Part shown: positions 8,561 through 16,147 of the stretch, piece after piece | Layout: each line of letters begins with the position of its first letter | Position numbering within the stretch: position 1 is the first letter of the stretch | Assembly (NCBI GenBank): GCA_044508835.1 | Contig: JBIQHD010000023.1 | Location: forward strand, 12,781 to 76,780 | Length of the DNA stretch: 64,000 bases | Source: JAKFDI01 sp044508835 | Lineage (GTDB): Bacteria > Pseudomonadota > Gammaproteobacteria > Burkholderiales > Burkholderiaceae_C | Direction: 5' to 3' | Translations under genes and position numbers: made by a program | The notes under the pieces: model-generated | What the model saw: the letters and a program-made list of their open reading frames with translations, nothing else | What the model was told of the DNA's origin: nothing | The model's database searches: none

Positions 8561-8821
8561 ATGAAGTACGACGTCACCGTGCGCGGGCCGCGCCTCGAGG
8601 CCATGAGCGCCCACAGCGGCTACCGCATCCGCCTGTGCACGCTGTCGGCGCCCGATCTCGACACCTGGCCCGTGACGGTGCACGTGCGCGGCTCGGAGAG
8701 CGAGGACGAGATCAGGGTCGAGGTGCCGAAGAAGCACCACGCCAGCGCCCGGGAGGCGCTCGACCACGGCATGCGCTGCGCCGTGCTGTGGATCGACGCG
8801 CAGGACCACCGGGTGCGATAG
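8561..8821 (+). CDS. Small hypothetical protein (86 aa)
   Basis: I do not recognise this protein. It begins MKYDVTVRGPRLEAMSAHSG and has no signal peptide or membrane segment. The composition is that of a normal soluble protein, with alternating beta-like segments and a late EVPKKHHASAREALDHGM segment. The ORF fills the gap between the cyclase gene and the convergent gene at 8835-9869, stopping 13 nt before that gene's end. Its codon pattern is consistent with coding, but its short length keeps certainty moderate. Confidence 0.5.
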   Translation: MKYDVTVRGPRLEAMSAHSGYRIRLCTLSAPDLDTWPVTVHVRGSESEDEIRVEVPKKHHASAREALDHGMRCAVLWIDAQDHRVR

Positions 8822-8834
8822 GCCTGCCGCTGGC

Positions 8835-9869
8835 TCAGCGCTGCCGGGCGAGGAACACCGCCTCGATGCGCCGCTGCAGCCCCGGGTTCGGCACCGGCCG
8901 GCCCGAGACCATCAGCATGAAGTTGTCGGCCAGCGTCTCCTCGGGGTGCAGCACGTAGTCGGTGTTGCCGCCGAGCCGGCGCAGGTAGTCGGCGGTGGCC
9001 TCGGGGTCGTGCCACACCGGCTCGCCGTCGCGCAGCACCGGCACGCTGGCCTTCGCCGCGGGGTCGACGCGCACCTCCAGCAGGCGCTGCTCCATCACGC
9101 CGGCGAGGGTTTCGCCGCCCGCCAGGTCGAGCGGCTCGTGCGAGGCCACGGCGACCGGCATCACCGCGCACGGCCGGCCGTCGATCGTCAGGCGGATCAG
9201 GTGCCGGTGGTGCGGCGCGTCCTGGTTGGCGATGCGCAGCTCGGCCCAGTCCGGCGGCCACTGCAGCGGCGGCGCCGGCTCGAAGCCGATGGTGGCGTAG
9301 AGCTGCGTGGCGAAGGCCGGCAGGTGGCGCGTCATCACGTGGAAGAGCTCGTGCGCCAGCACCTCCTCGTCGCGGTAGTTCTGGGTGTCGATGCGGGCCG
9401 TCGGCAGCACGACGGCGTTGGCCCGGCTGTGCGGCGTGTTCTCGCTCTCGCGCCCGTTGGTGTTGACCAGCAGCACCTGCGCGGGCAGCGGCACCGACAG
9501 CCGCTCGAACGCCGGCACCAGCGCCTGCAGCGCGCGCCGCCAGCGCGCCTGCTCGCCCGGCGGCCACGGCAGCACCTGCTCGGCCTGGAAGCGCGCGAAG
9601 GCGCGCCGGTGCACCGGCGGGTCCATGCCCATCAGCGCCGCGCGCTGCAGCGCGCTGGTGGCGGCGATCCAGTCGTCCTGCGCGCCGAGCACCTCGCGCC
9701 CCTGCTCGACGGTGGCGAAGCGCACCACGGTGCCCGGCAGCCCCTCGAAGACCGCCGGATCGCGCGTCCACCACCAGGCCGCGCCGCCGGCGCCGGCCGC
9801 GAGCACCGCGCCCGACGCCGCGCCCGCCAGCCAGCGCCGGCGCCGGATGCCGCCGTCTTCCTCGCCCAT
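8835..9869 (-). CDS. Tat-exported HExxH putative zinc metallopeptidase
   Basis: 344 residues. The N-terminus has a run of arginines before WLAGAASGAVLAAGAGGAAW (about residues 9-32), a likely twin-arginine signal or membrane anchor. Further on, EEVLAHELFHVMTRHLP carries an HExxH zinc motif, preceded by DTQNYRDE. The later HPEETLADNFMLMVSGRPVP segment could supply the third ligand, because its glutamates and following DN resemble the second helix of gluzincins (inference). GGAGGGG precedes ATG at 9869. The gene is followed 3' by the converging small ORF and preceded by a gene for another exported protein on the same strand (9913-10377). No specific family was recognised. Confidence 0.65.
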   Translation of the reverse strand: MGEEDGGIRRRRWLAGAASGAVLAAGAGGAAWWWTRDPAVFEGLPGTVVRFATVEQGREVLGAQDDWIAATSALQRAALMGMDPPVHRRAFARFQAEQVLPWPPGEQARWRRALQALVPAFERLSVPLPAQVLLVNTNGRESENTPHSRANAVVLPTARIDTQNYRDEEVLAHELFHVMTRHLPAFATQLYATIGFEPAPPLQWPPDWAELRIANQDAPHHRHLIRLTIDGRPCAVMPVAVASHEPLDLAGGETLAGVMEQRLLEVRVDPAAKASVPVLRDGEPVWHDPEATADYLRRLGGNTDYVLHPEETLADNFMLMVSGRPVPNPGLQRRIEAVFLARQR

Positions 9870-9912
9870 TCGCCCCTCCCGCCCGCTGAAGACCAGCGGG
9901 CAGGATAAGCGC

Positions 9913-10377
9913 TCAATCGGTCCCCGGCGGGAAGCGCAGCACGGCGCGGCCGCTGCCTTCGTCTTCCACGGTGGCCGTGCGCGGCGGCGCGGCCCGGCCG
10001 TTCAGGGTGGCGTGCACGGTGTAGCGCCCCGGCGGCAGCTGGACGAGCATGTACGGGCCGTCGGCCGTGGCCTGCAGCACCTCGATGCCGGCCGCGTTGC
10101 GCACGCTCACCTCGGCGCCGGCCGTGAACTCGTCGCGGCCCGGCGGGTGGGCCTGGACGAGCTCGATCGACAGCGGGTAGTGCGCGCGCGCCGCCTCGAA
10201 CGCCGCCGACTCGCCCTCCGACACGCCGCCGGTGACGTACACCACCGCACCCGACTGCCGCGCGGCCGGCAGCGGCTGCTGCAGCGGCGGCGCGTCCTGA
10301 GCCGCCGCGGCGCCTGCCGCCGCCCACAGCAGGAGCGCCGCGCCCGCCCATGCCGATCGAGGATGCCGTGGTCCCAT
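9913..10377 (-). CDS. Exported carboxypeptidase-regulatory-like (beta-sandwich) protein
   Basis: 154 residues from ATG at 10377, chosen because it gives a clean signal peptide (about 1-26, ending AAAAQ) and has GGAGG upstream. A longer in-frame start at 10539 would run into the divergent gene's upstream region. The mature part contains VYVTGGVSEGESAAFEAARA and then a beta-sandwich-like half with GPYMLVQLPPGRYTVHATLN. That half is typical of carboxypeptidase regulatory-like domains that bind sugars or act as structural modules. It is 43 nt upstream of the HExxH gene on the same strand, so the two may form an exported pair. The function is not known. Confidence 0.65.
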   Translation of the reverse strand: MGPRHPRSAWAGAALLLWAAAGAAAAQDAPPLQQPLPAARQSGAVVYVTGGVSEGESAAFEAARAHYPLSIELVQAHPPGRDEFTAGAEVSVRNAAGIEVLQATADGPYMLVQLPPGRYTVHATLNGRAAPPRTATVEDEGSGRAVLRFPPGTD

Positions 10378-10462
10378 CGAAGCCTCCGCAGTGAGTCGCC
10401 GGAGCGCATTGGACAATGCGGCGGCCGCGCCGTTCATCGCGGAATGCAACACGGACCCCGCC

Positions 10463-11029
10463 ATGCACCCCCCGCCCGAGACGCCCGCCGGCGCCCGCGT
10501 CACCGCCGTCAGCGCCTGCGCGACGCACCGCTTCTCCAAGGAGAACCGGCTCTGCGTGCGCCTGCTGGCCGGCCTCGGCGTGGAAGGCGACGCTCACCTC
10601 GGCGTGACGGTGAAGCACCGCTCGCGGGTGGCGAAGGACCCGGGCCAGCCCAACCTGCGGCAGGTACACCTGATCACGGAAGAAACGCTCGCCAACCTGC
10701 GCGGCGCCGGCTTCGAGGTGGCGCCGGGCCAGCTCGGCGAGAACCTCACCACGCGCGGCATCGACCTGCTCGGCCTGCCCGAAGGCACGCGGCTGCGCCT
10801 GGGCGGCGGCGCGGTGGTGCGGATCACCGGTTTGCGCAACCCCTGCGTGCAGCTCGACCGCTTCCGCCCGGGCCTGATGCGCGCGCTCATCGGCCGCGAC
10901 GCCGAGGGCCGCCCGCGGCTGTTGGCCGGCGTGATGGGCGTGGTGCTGGCCGGCGGCGAGGTCGTCCCCGGCGACGCGATCGACGTGCTGTACCCGCCCC
11001 CGCCATACCGCCGACTCGAGCGGGTGTGA
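10463..11029 (+). CDS. MOSC-domain protein
   Basis: 188 residues from ATG at 10463; an in-frame start at 10391 would add 24 residues of poor composition. The MOSC fold is indicated by GVEGDAHLGVTVKHRSRV, QVHLITEETLANL, APGQLGENLTTRGIDLLGL and GAVVRITGLRNPCVQLDR. The last contains the single conserved cysteine thought to carry sulfur or bind molybdenum cofactor. Stand-alone MOSC proteins such as YiiM detoxify N-hydroxylated compounds or transfer sulfur; the precise substrate cannot be read here. It is divergent from 9913-10377 and 42 nt before the TAXI gene. Confidence 0.85.
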   Translation: MHPPPETPAGARVTAVSACATHRFSKENRLCVRLLAGLGVEGDAHLGVTVKHRSRVAKDPGQPNLRQVHLITEETLANLRGAGFEVAPGQLGENLTTRGIDLLGLPEGTRLRLGGGAVVRITGLRNPCVQLDRFRPGLMRALIGRDAEGRPRLLAGVMGVVLAGGEVVPGDAIDVLYPPPPYRRLERV

Positions 11030-11071
11030 AGGGGAACGGACCGGGGCATCCCGCGGTATAAGAGCCGCCCC

Positions 11072-12424
11072 ATGCCGAACGCCCTGCGCCACACCCTGCT
11101 GTCCGTCCGCGAGCTGCTCATCACCGCGGGCCCGCTGATCCTGCTCACCGTCGGCCTGCTGGTGCTCGCCTACTGGGTGCTCGACCCCACGCCGCCCAAG
11201 CGCGTGGTGCTCGCCACGGGCGTGCCGCAGGGCGCGTACGCCGAGTTCGGCCAGCGCTACGCGGCGCAGCTCGCGGGCTACGGCATCGAGGTGGAGCTGC
11301 GCAACACGCAGGGGGCGGCGGAGAACCTCGCCCTGCTGCGCGACCCGGATTCCGGCGTCGACCTCGCCTTCGTGCAGGGCGGCGCCGACGCGCAGGGCGG
11401 CGCGGCCGCCGAGGCGCACCAGCTCGAATCGCTGGGCAGCCTCTTCTACGAGCCGGTGTGGCTGTTCTACCGCGCCGACAGCGCGCGGCGGCAACTGAAG
11501 GCCGAATCGCTCACCAGCATCGGCCAGCTCGCCGGCTGGCGCATCAACATCGGCCCGCCGGGCAGCGGCGTGCCCCACCTGGTGAAGACGCTGGCCGAGG
11601 CCAACGGGCTGGCGGGCAGCGCCGTCACGCTGCTGCAGGAGCCGCAGACGCCCGCCGTGATGGCGCTGCTGGCCGGCGACATCGACGCGGTGGTGTTCGC
11701 CTCGGCCCCCGAGGCGCTGATGGTGCAGATGCTGCTGCAGACGCCCGGCATCGCGCTCTTCGACTTCGCCCAGGCCGAAGCCTATTCGCGCCGCTTCCCG
11801 TTCCTGAGCGCAGTGGCGATGCCGCGCGGCGTGGTCGACCTCGCGCGCGACGAGCCGCCGGCCGACGTGCGCCTGGTCGCGCCCACGGCCACGCTGGTGG
11901 CGCGCGAGAACGTGCACCCGGCGCTGGTGCAGCTCTTCGTGCAGGCCGCGCAGCGCATCCACGGCGGCGCGGGCTGGTTCCAGAAGAAGGGCGAGTTCCC
12001 CAACACCGCGAGCACCGAGCGCCCGCTCGCCGCCGAGGCCGCGCGCTTCTACCGCAGCGGGGCGCCCTTCCTGCAGCGCTACCTGCCCTTCTGGGTGGCC
12101 AACCTGGTGGACCGCATGTGGGTGGCGCTGGTGTCGATCATCGCCATCCTGATCCCGCTCAGCCGGGTGGTGCCGCCGCTGTACCAGTTCCGCATCCGCT
12201 CGCGGGTGTTCCGCTGGTACGGGCAGCTGCGGGCGGTGGAGGAGGCGCAGGGCACGCGCCCGCGAGAGGATCTGGAGAAGGAGCTCGACGTGATCGAAGA
12301 AAGACTGGAGCACGTGCACGTGCCGCTGAGCTATGCCGACGAGCTGTATGCGCTGCGCGGCCATGTCGCGATGGTGCGGCAGCGGCTGCGCGGCGCGAAC
12401 GGCAACGCGGAGGGCGCGCCGTGA
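11072..12424 (+). CDS. TAXI-family TRAP-type solute-binding protein, membrane anchored
   Basis: 450 residues, longer than the usual 320 or so of TAXI proteins. One N-terminal helix (about 17-38) anchors a periplasmic TAXI domain that opens with RVVLATGVPQGAYAEFGQRY and contains LAFVQGGADAQGG, LFYEPVWLFYR and INIGPPGSGVPHLV. A second helix near residues 350-370 (VALVSIIAILIPLSRVVPPL) is followed by a cytoplasmic, probably helical tail of about 80 residues. The two-anchor layout occurs in a TAXI subgroup found without TRAP membrane subunits; none is present nearby. The stop overlaps the GTG start of the NDH-2 gene, which implies translational coupling. TATAAG at 11057-11062 resembles a -10 box but is very close to the start codon. 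Confidence 0.85.
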   Translation: MPNALRHTLLSVRELLITAGPLILLTVGLLVLAYWVLDPTPPKRVVLATGVPQGAYAEFGQRYAAQLAGYGIEVELRNTQGAAENLALLRDPDSGVDLAFVQGGADAQGGAAAEAHQLESLGSLFYEPVWLFYRADSARRQLKAESLTSIGQLAGWRINIGPPGSGVPHLVKTLAEANGLAGSAVTLLQEPQTPAVMALLAGDIDAVVFASAPEALMVQMLLQTPGIALFDFAQAEAYSRRFPFLSAVAMPRGVVDLARDEPPADVRLVAPTATLVARENVHPALVQLFVQAAQRIHGGAGWFQKKGEFPNTASTERPLAAEAARFYRSGAPFLQRYLPFWVANLVDRMWVALVSIIAILIPLSRVVPPLYQFRIRSRVFRWYGQLRAVEEAQGTRPREDLEKELDVIEERLEHVHVPLSYADELYALRGHVAMVRQRLRGANGNAEGAP

Positions 12425-13764
12425 CGGGAACCGGACGTCCCCACGTGGTGGTGATCGGCTGCGGCTTCGGCGGGCTGGAAGCGGTGCGGCGGCTGTCGCG
12501 CGAGGCGGTGGACATCACGCTGGTGGACCGCACCAACCACCACCTGTTCCAGCCGCTGCTCTACCAGGTGGCCACCGCCGGCCTGACGGCGCCGTCGGTC
12601 AGCGGCCCCATCCGCCACACCCTGCGCCGCGAGATGGCGCGCGGCAACCTCACCATCCTGCAGGCCGAGGTGACGGGCGTGTGCCCCAAGGCCCGGCGCG
12701 TGCAGCTCGACCGCAGCGAGCCGCTGGCCTACGACCACCTCATCGTCGCCGCCGGCGCCACCCACAGCTACTTCGGCCACGACGAATGGGCCGCGCACGC
12801 GCCGGGGCTCAAGACGCTGGCCGACGCCTTCGCCATCCGCTCGCGCATGGTCGGCGCCTTCGAGCACGCCGAGCGCTGCATCGACGCCGCCGAGCGCGAG
12901 CCGTGGATGACCTTCGTCGTCATCGGCGCCGGACCGACGGGCGTGGAGATGGCCGGCACCATGGTCGAGATCGCGCGCCACACGCTGCCCGGCGAGTTCC
13001 GCCGCATCGACTCGCGGCGCACGCACGTGGTGCTGCTCGAAGGCTCCGACCGCGTGCTCGGCAACTTCGTGCCCCGGCTCTCGCAGCGCGCCCGCGAGCA
13101 GCTCGAGCAGCTCGGCGTGGACGTGCGCACCGGCTGCAAGGTCACCGCCATCGACGGCGATTCGGTGAGCTACGAGACGCGCGAGGGCGACGCCGCGACG
13201 CCGCACCGCATCGCCTGCAAGACCGTGGTCTGGGCGGCCGGCGTGCGCGGCGTGCCGCTCGGCGCCCAGATCGGCGAGGCGACGGGCGTCGCGGTCGACC
13301 GCGCCGGGCGCGTGGCGGTCGAGCCCGACCTCAGCGTGGCGGGGCATCCGGAGATCTCCGTCATCGGCGACCTCGCCGCGGCCCGCAGCCACGGCGCGGG
13401 CGAGCCGACGCCGGTGCCGGGCGTCAGCCCCGCCGCCAAGCAGATGGGCCGCGCCGCCGCCGCCAACCTGCTGCACCGCCTGAAGGGCGAGCCGACGCAG
13501 CCCTTCCGCTACACCGACTACGGCAACCTCGCCACCATCGGGCGCAGCGCGGCGGTGGTCGACCTGCCGGTGCCGGGCCTGGGCGCGCTGCGCTTCTCGG
13601 GCTACCTCGCGTGGCTGTTCTGGCTCTTCGCCCACATCTATTTCCTGATCGGCTTCCGCAACCGGCTGGTGGTGCTGATCGACTGGGCCTGGGCCTACTG
13701 GACGTACCAGCGCAACGCCCGCGTGGTGCCCGAGCCGCCGCCGCGCCCGGCGGCCGACGCCTGA
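12421..13764 (+). CDS. ndh: Type II NADH dehydrogenase (NDH-2)
   Basis: 447 residues from GTG at 12421, which overlaps the preceding stop as GTGA. The FAD-binding motif is at the start (VVVIGCGFGGLEAVRRL), followed by the NDH-2 signature TNHHLFQPLLYQVATAGLTA. A second dinucleotide fold, FVVIGAGPTGVEMAGTMVEI (about 160-180), binds NADH. ISVIGDLAA followed by GVSPAAKQMGRAAAANLL closes the FAD site. A C-terminal hydrophobic segment (LAWLFWLFAHIYFLIGFRNR) fits monotopic membrane attachment. The enzyme would pass electrons from cytoplasmic NADH to quinone without pumping protons. The coupling to a TAXI binding protein is unusual. Confidence 0.93.
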   Translation: MTGTGRPHVVVIGCGFGGLEAVRRLSREAVDITLVDRTNHHLFQPLLYQVATAGLTAPSVSGPIRHTLRREMARGNLTILQAEVTGVCPKARRVQLDRSEPLAYDHLIVAAGATHSYFGHDEWAAHAPGLKTLADAFAIRSRMVGAFEHAERCIDAAEREPWMTFVVIGAGPTGVEMAGTMVEIARHTLPGEFRRIDSRRTHVVLLEGSDRVLGNFVPRLSQRAREQLEQLGVDVRTGCKVTAIDGDSVSYETREGDAATPHRIACKTVVWAAGVRGVPLGAQIGEATGVAVDRAGRVAVEPDLSVAGHPEISVIGDLAAARSHGAGEPTPVPGVSPAAKQMGRAAAANLLHRLKGEPTQPFRYTDYGNLATIGRSAAVVDLPVPGLGALRFSGYLAWLFWLFAHIYFLIGFRNRLVVLIDWAWAYWTYQRNARVVPEPPPRPAADA

Positions 13765-13791
13765 GAAGCCGACCCGCCCCCGGAGCCCGCG

Positions 13792-15600
13792 ATGCCCGAC
13801 ACCCCCTCCCTCCGCGCGCAGCGCATCGAGCGCCTTCGCGACGCCATGCGGCGCCACGGCATCGTCGCGGTGCTGGTGCCGTCGTCCGACCCGCACCTGT
13901 CGGAGTACCTGCCGGGCCGCTGGCAGGGGCGGGAGTGGCTGTCGGGGTTCACCGGCTCCGTTGGCACCCTGGTGGTGGCGCGCGACGCGGCGGCGCTCTT
14001 CGCCGACAGCCGCTACTGGGTGCAGGCCGAGGCGCAGCTCGCCGGCAGCGGCATCGAGCTGGTGAGGATTCCCACCGCCGCCGCCTCGCACCCCGTCGAC
14101 TGGCTGTGCCGCCGCCTGGCGGCGGGCGACGGCGTGGCGGTCGACGGCGACGTGCTCGGCCTGGCCGCCGCGCGCCAGATGGAGGCCGCGCTCGCCGCCG
14201 CCGGCATCGCCCTGCGCAGCGAGCTCGACCTGCTCGGCCAGGCCTGGCCCGAGCGCCCCGCGCTGCCCGCGGCGCCGGTGGTCGAGCACCGCCCGCCCCA
14301 CGCCACCGAGCCGCGCGCCGAGCGCCTGGCCCGCGTGCGCGAGGCCATGCGCGCGCAGGGCGCGACGCACCACCTCGTCTCGACCGTCGACGACATCGCC
14401 TGGCTGTTCAACCTGCGCGGCAGCGACGTGGCGTTCAACCCGGTCTTCCTCGCCCATGCGCTGGTCGACGCGCGCGGCGCCACGCTCTTCGTCGGCGCCG
14501 GCAAGGTCGGCGATGCGCTGCGCGGCGCGCTGGCGCGCGACGGCGTCTCGCTCGCGCCCTACGACGAGGCGCCCGCCGCGCTCGCGGCGCTGCCCGCCGC
14601 CGCCGTGCTGCTGGCCGACCCGCGGCGCATCACCCTCGGCCTGCGCCGGCGGGTGCCGCCGGGCGTGGCGCTGGTCGAGGCCGTCAACCCGAGCACGCTG
14701 TTCAAGAGCCGCAAGAACGCCGCCGAGGCGGCCCACATCCGCGAGGCGATGGCCGAGGACGGCGCGGCGATGTGCGAGTTCTATGCCTGGTTCGAGCAGG
14801 CGCTCGGGCGCGGGCGCCTCACCGAGCTCACGGTCGACGAGGAGCTGACCGCCGCCCGCGCGCGCCGCGCCGGCTTCGTCGGCCCGAGCTTCGCCACCAT
14901 CGCCGGCTTCAACGCCAACGGCGCCATGCCGCACTACCGCGCCACGCCCGCGTCGCACGCGGCGATCGAGGGCCGGGGGCTGCTGCTCATCGACTCGGGC
15001 GGCCAGTACCTGGGCGGCACCACCGACATCACGCGGGTGTGGCCCATCGGCGAGCCCACGCCCGCGCAGCGCCGCGACTACACCCTGGTGCTCAAGGGCA
15101 CGATCGCGCTCAGCCGCGCGCGCTTCCCCCGCGGCACGCTCTCGCCGATGCTCGACGCCCTCGCCCGCGCGCCGCTGTGGCAGCACGGCCTCGACTACGG
15201 GCACGGCACCGGCCACGGCGTCGGCTACTTCCTCAACGTGCACGAAGGGCCGCAGAGCATCTCGAAGGCCGTGCCCGAGCCGCACATGGCGATGGAGCCG
15301 GGCATGGTCACGAGCATCGAGCCCGGCCTCTACCGCCCCGGGCAGTGGGGCGTGCGCATCGAGAACCTGGTGCTGAACGTGCCGTGCGAGACGCCCGAGG
15401 CCGGCGCCTTCGGCGACTTCCTCGCCTTCGAGACGCTGACGCTGTGCCCCATCGACACCCGCTGCATCGACCGCGCGCTGCTGCAGGCCGACGAAGTGCA
15501 GTGGCTCGATGCCTACCACGCGACGGTGCGCGAGCGCCTGTCGCCGCGGGTCGCCGGGGCGGCCCGCGCCTGGCTGGAGGCGCGCACCCGGGCGCTGTGA
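13792..15600 (+). CDS. pepP: Xaa-Pro aminopeptidase (M24B, long three-domain type)
   Basis: 602 residues, the length of the three-domain aminopeptidase P (XPNPEP1-like) rather than the roughly 440-residue E. coli type. Two creatinase-type N-terminal domains begin with LVPSSDPHLSEYLPGRW and SGFTGSVGTL. The C-terminal pita-bread domain shows the dimetal ligands in order: DSGGQYLGGTTDITR (both Asp), HGTGHGVG (His), SIEPGLY (Glu) and RIENLV (Glu). It removes N-terminal residues that precede proline and is probably cytoplasmic, with no signal peptide. ATG at 13792 has GGAG upstream. It follows ndh by 27 nt on the same strand, so it may be cotranscribed. The symbol pepP denotes the family. Confidence 0.93.
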   Translation: MPDTPSLRAQRIERLRDAMRRHGIVAVLVPSSDPHLSEYLPGRWQGREWLSGFTGSVGTLVVARDAAALFADSRYWVQAEAQLAGSGIELVRIPTAAASHPVDWLCRRLAAGDGVAVDGDVLGLAAARQMEAALAAAGIALRSELDLLGQAWPERPALPAAPVVEHRPPHATEPRAERLARVREAMRAQGATHHLVSTVDDIAWLFNLRGSDVAFNPVFLAHALVDARGATLFVGAGKVGDALRGALARDGVSLAPYDEAPAALAALPAAAVLLADPRRITLGLRRRVPPGVALVEAVNPSTLFKSRKNAAEAAHIREAMAEDGAAMCEFYAWFEQALGRGRLTELTVDEELTAARARRAGFVGPSFATIAGFNANGAMPHYRATPASHAAIEGRGLLLIDSGGQYLGGTTDITRVWPIGEPTPAQRRDYTLVLKGTIALSRARFPRGTLSPMLDALARAPLWQHGLDYGHGTGHGVGYFLNVHEGPQSISKAVPEPHMAMEPGMVTSIEPGLYRPGQWGVRIENLVLNVPCETPEAGAFGDFLAFETLTLCPIDTRCIDRALLQADEVQWLDAYHATVRERLSPRVAGAARAWLEARTRAL

Positions 15601-15634
15601 CCCGGCGGCCGGGCCCAATGCCAGAATGCGCGCC

Positions 15635-16147
15635 ATGACCCACGCCTTCGTCGTATCGCGGCGCGCCTGGCTCGGCGCCGTCCTGGCGTCGTGCCTGCCG
15701 GCGGCGCTCGCACTCGAGCCGCCCGCCGGGCCGCCCGTGCTCAGCGTCGGCGGCAGCATCGGCAAGCGCAACACGGCCGACACGGCCGAGTTCGACCTGG
15801 CGATGCTCGAGAAGCTGCCGCAGCACAGCATCACGACGACGGTGCCCTGGTACCCCACCGCGCGCACCTTCACGGGCGTGCTGCTGCGCGACCTGCTGGC
15901 CGCCGTGGGCGCGCAGGGCAGCATCGTGCGGGCCATCGCCCTGAACGACTACCGGGCCGACATCCCGGTGAAGGAGGTGCAGGACTACGACGTGATCGTG
16001 GCGTACCGCCTCGACGGCCGGACGATGTCGGTGCGCGAGAAGGGGCCGCTGGTGATCATGTACCCCTTCGACAGCTCGCGCGAGCTGCGCAACGCGGTGC
16101 ACTACGGCCGCGCGGCCTGGCAGCTGCGGCGCATCGAGATCCGTTGA
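15635..16147 (+). CDS. Sulfite-oxidase-fold (Oxidored_molyb-like) putative lipoprotein
   Basis: 170 residues. The signal sequence has RRAWLGAVLASC, in which LASC fits a lipobox with C20 as the lipidated residue. The mature part (VLSVGGSIGKRNTADTAEFD, WYPTARTFTGVLLRDLLAAV and the late VREKGPLVIMYPFD) matches the molybdopterin-binding domain of the sulfite oxidase family. There is no cysteine after C20, so the cysteine that normally ligates molybdenum is missing and enzyme activity is unlikely. Its stop overlaps the TTG start of a hybrid histidine kinase. A periplasmic sensing partner for that kinase is therefore a reasonable guess. Confidence 0.75.
   Translation: MTHAFVVSRRAWLGAVLASCLPAALALEPPAGPPVLSVGGSIGKRNTADTAEFDLAMLEKLPQHSITTTVPWYPTARTFTGVLLRDLLAAVGAQGSIVRAIALNDYRADIPVKEVQDYDVIVAYRLDGRTMSVREKGPLVIMYPFDSSRELRNAVHYGRAAWQLRRIEIR

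Noticed and set aside
12331..15936. Overlapping 1100-1200-codon frames on both strands across ndh and pepP
   Set aside because: Same GC shadow effect. The ndh and pepP frames carry full sets of catalytic motifs, the alternatives none.
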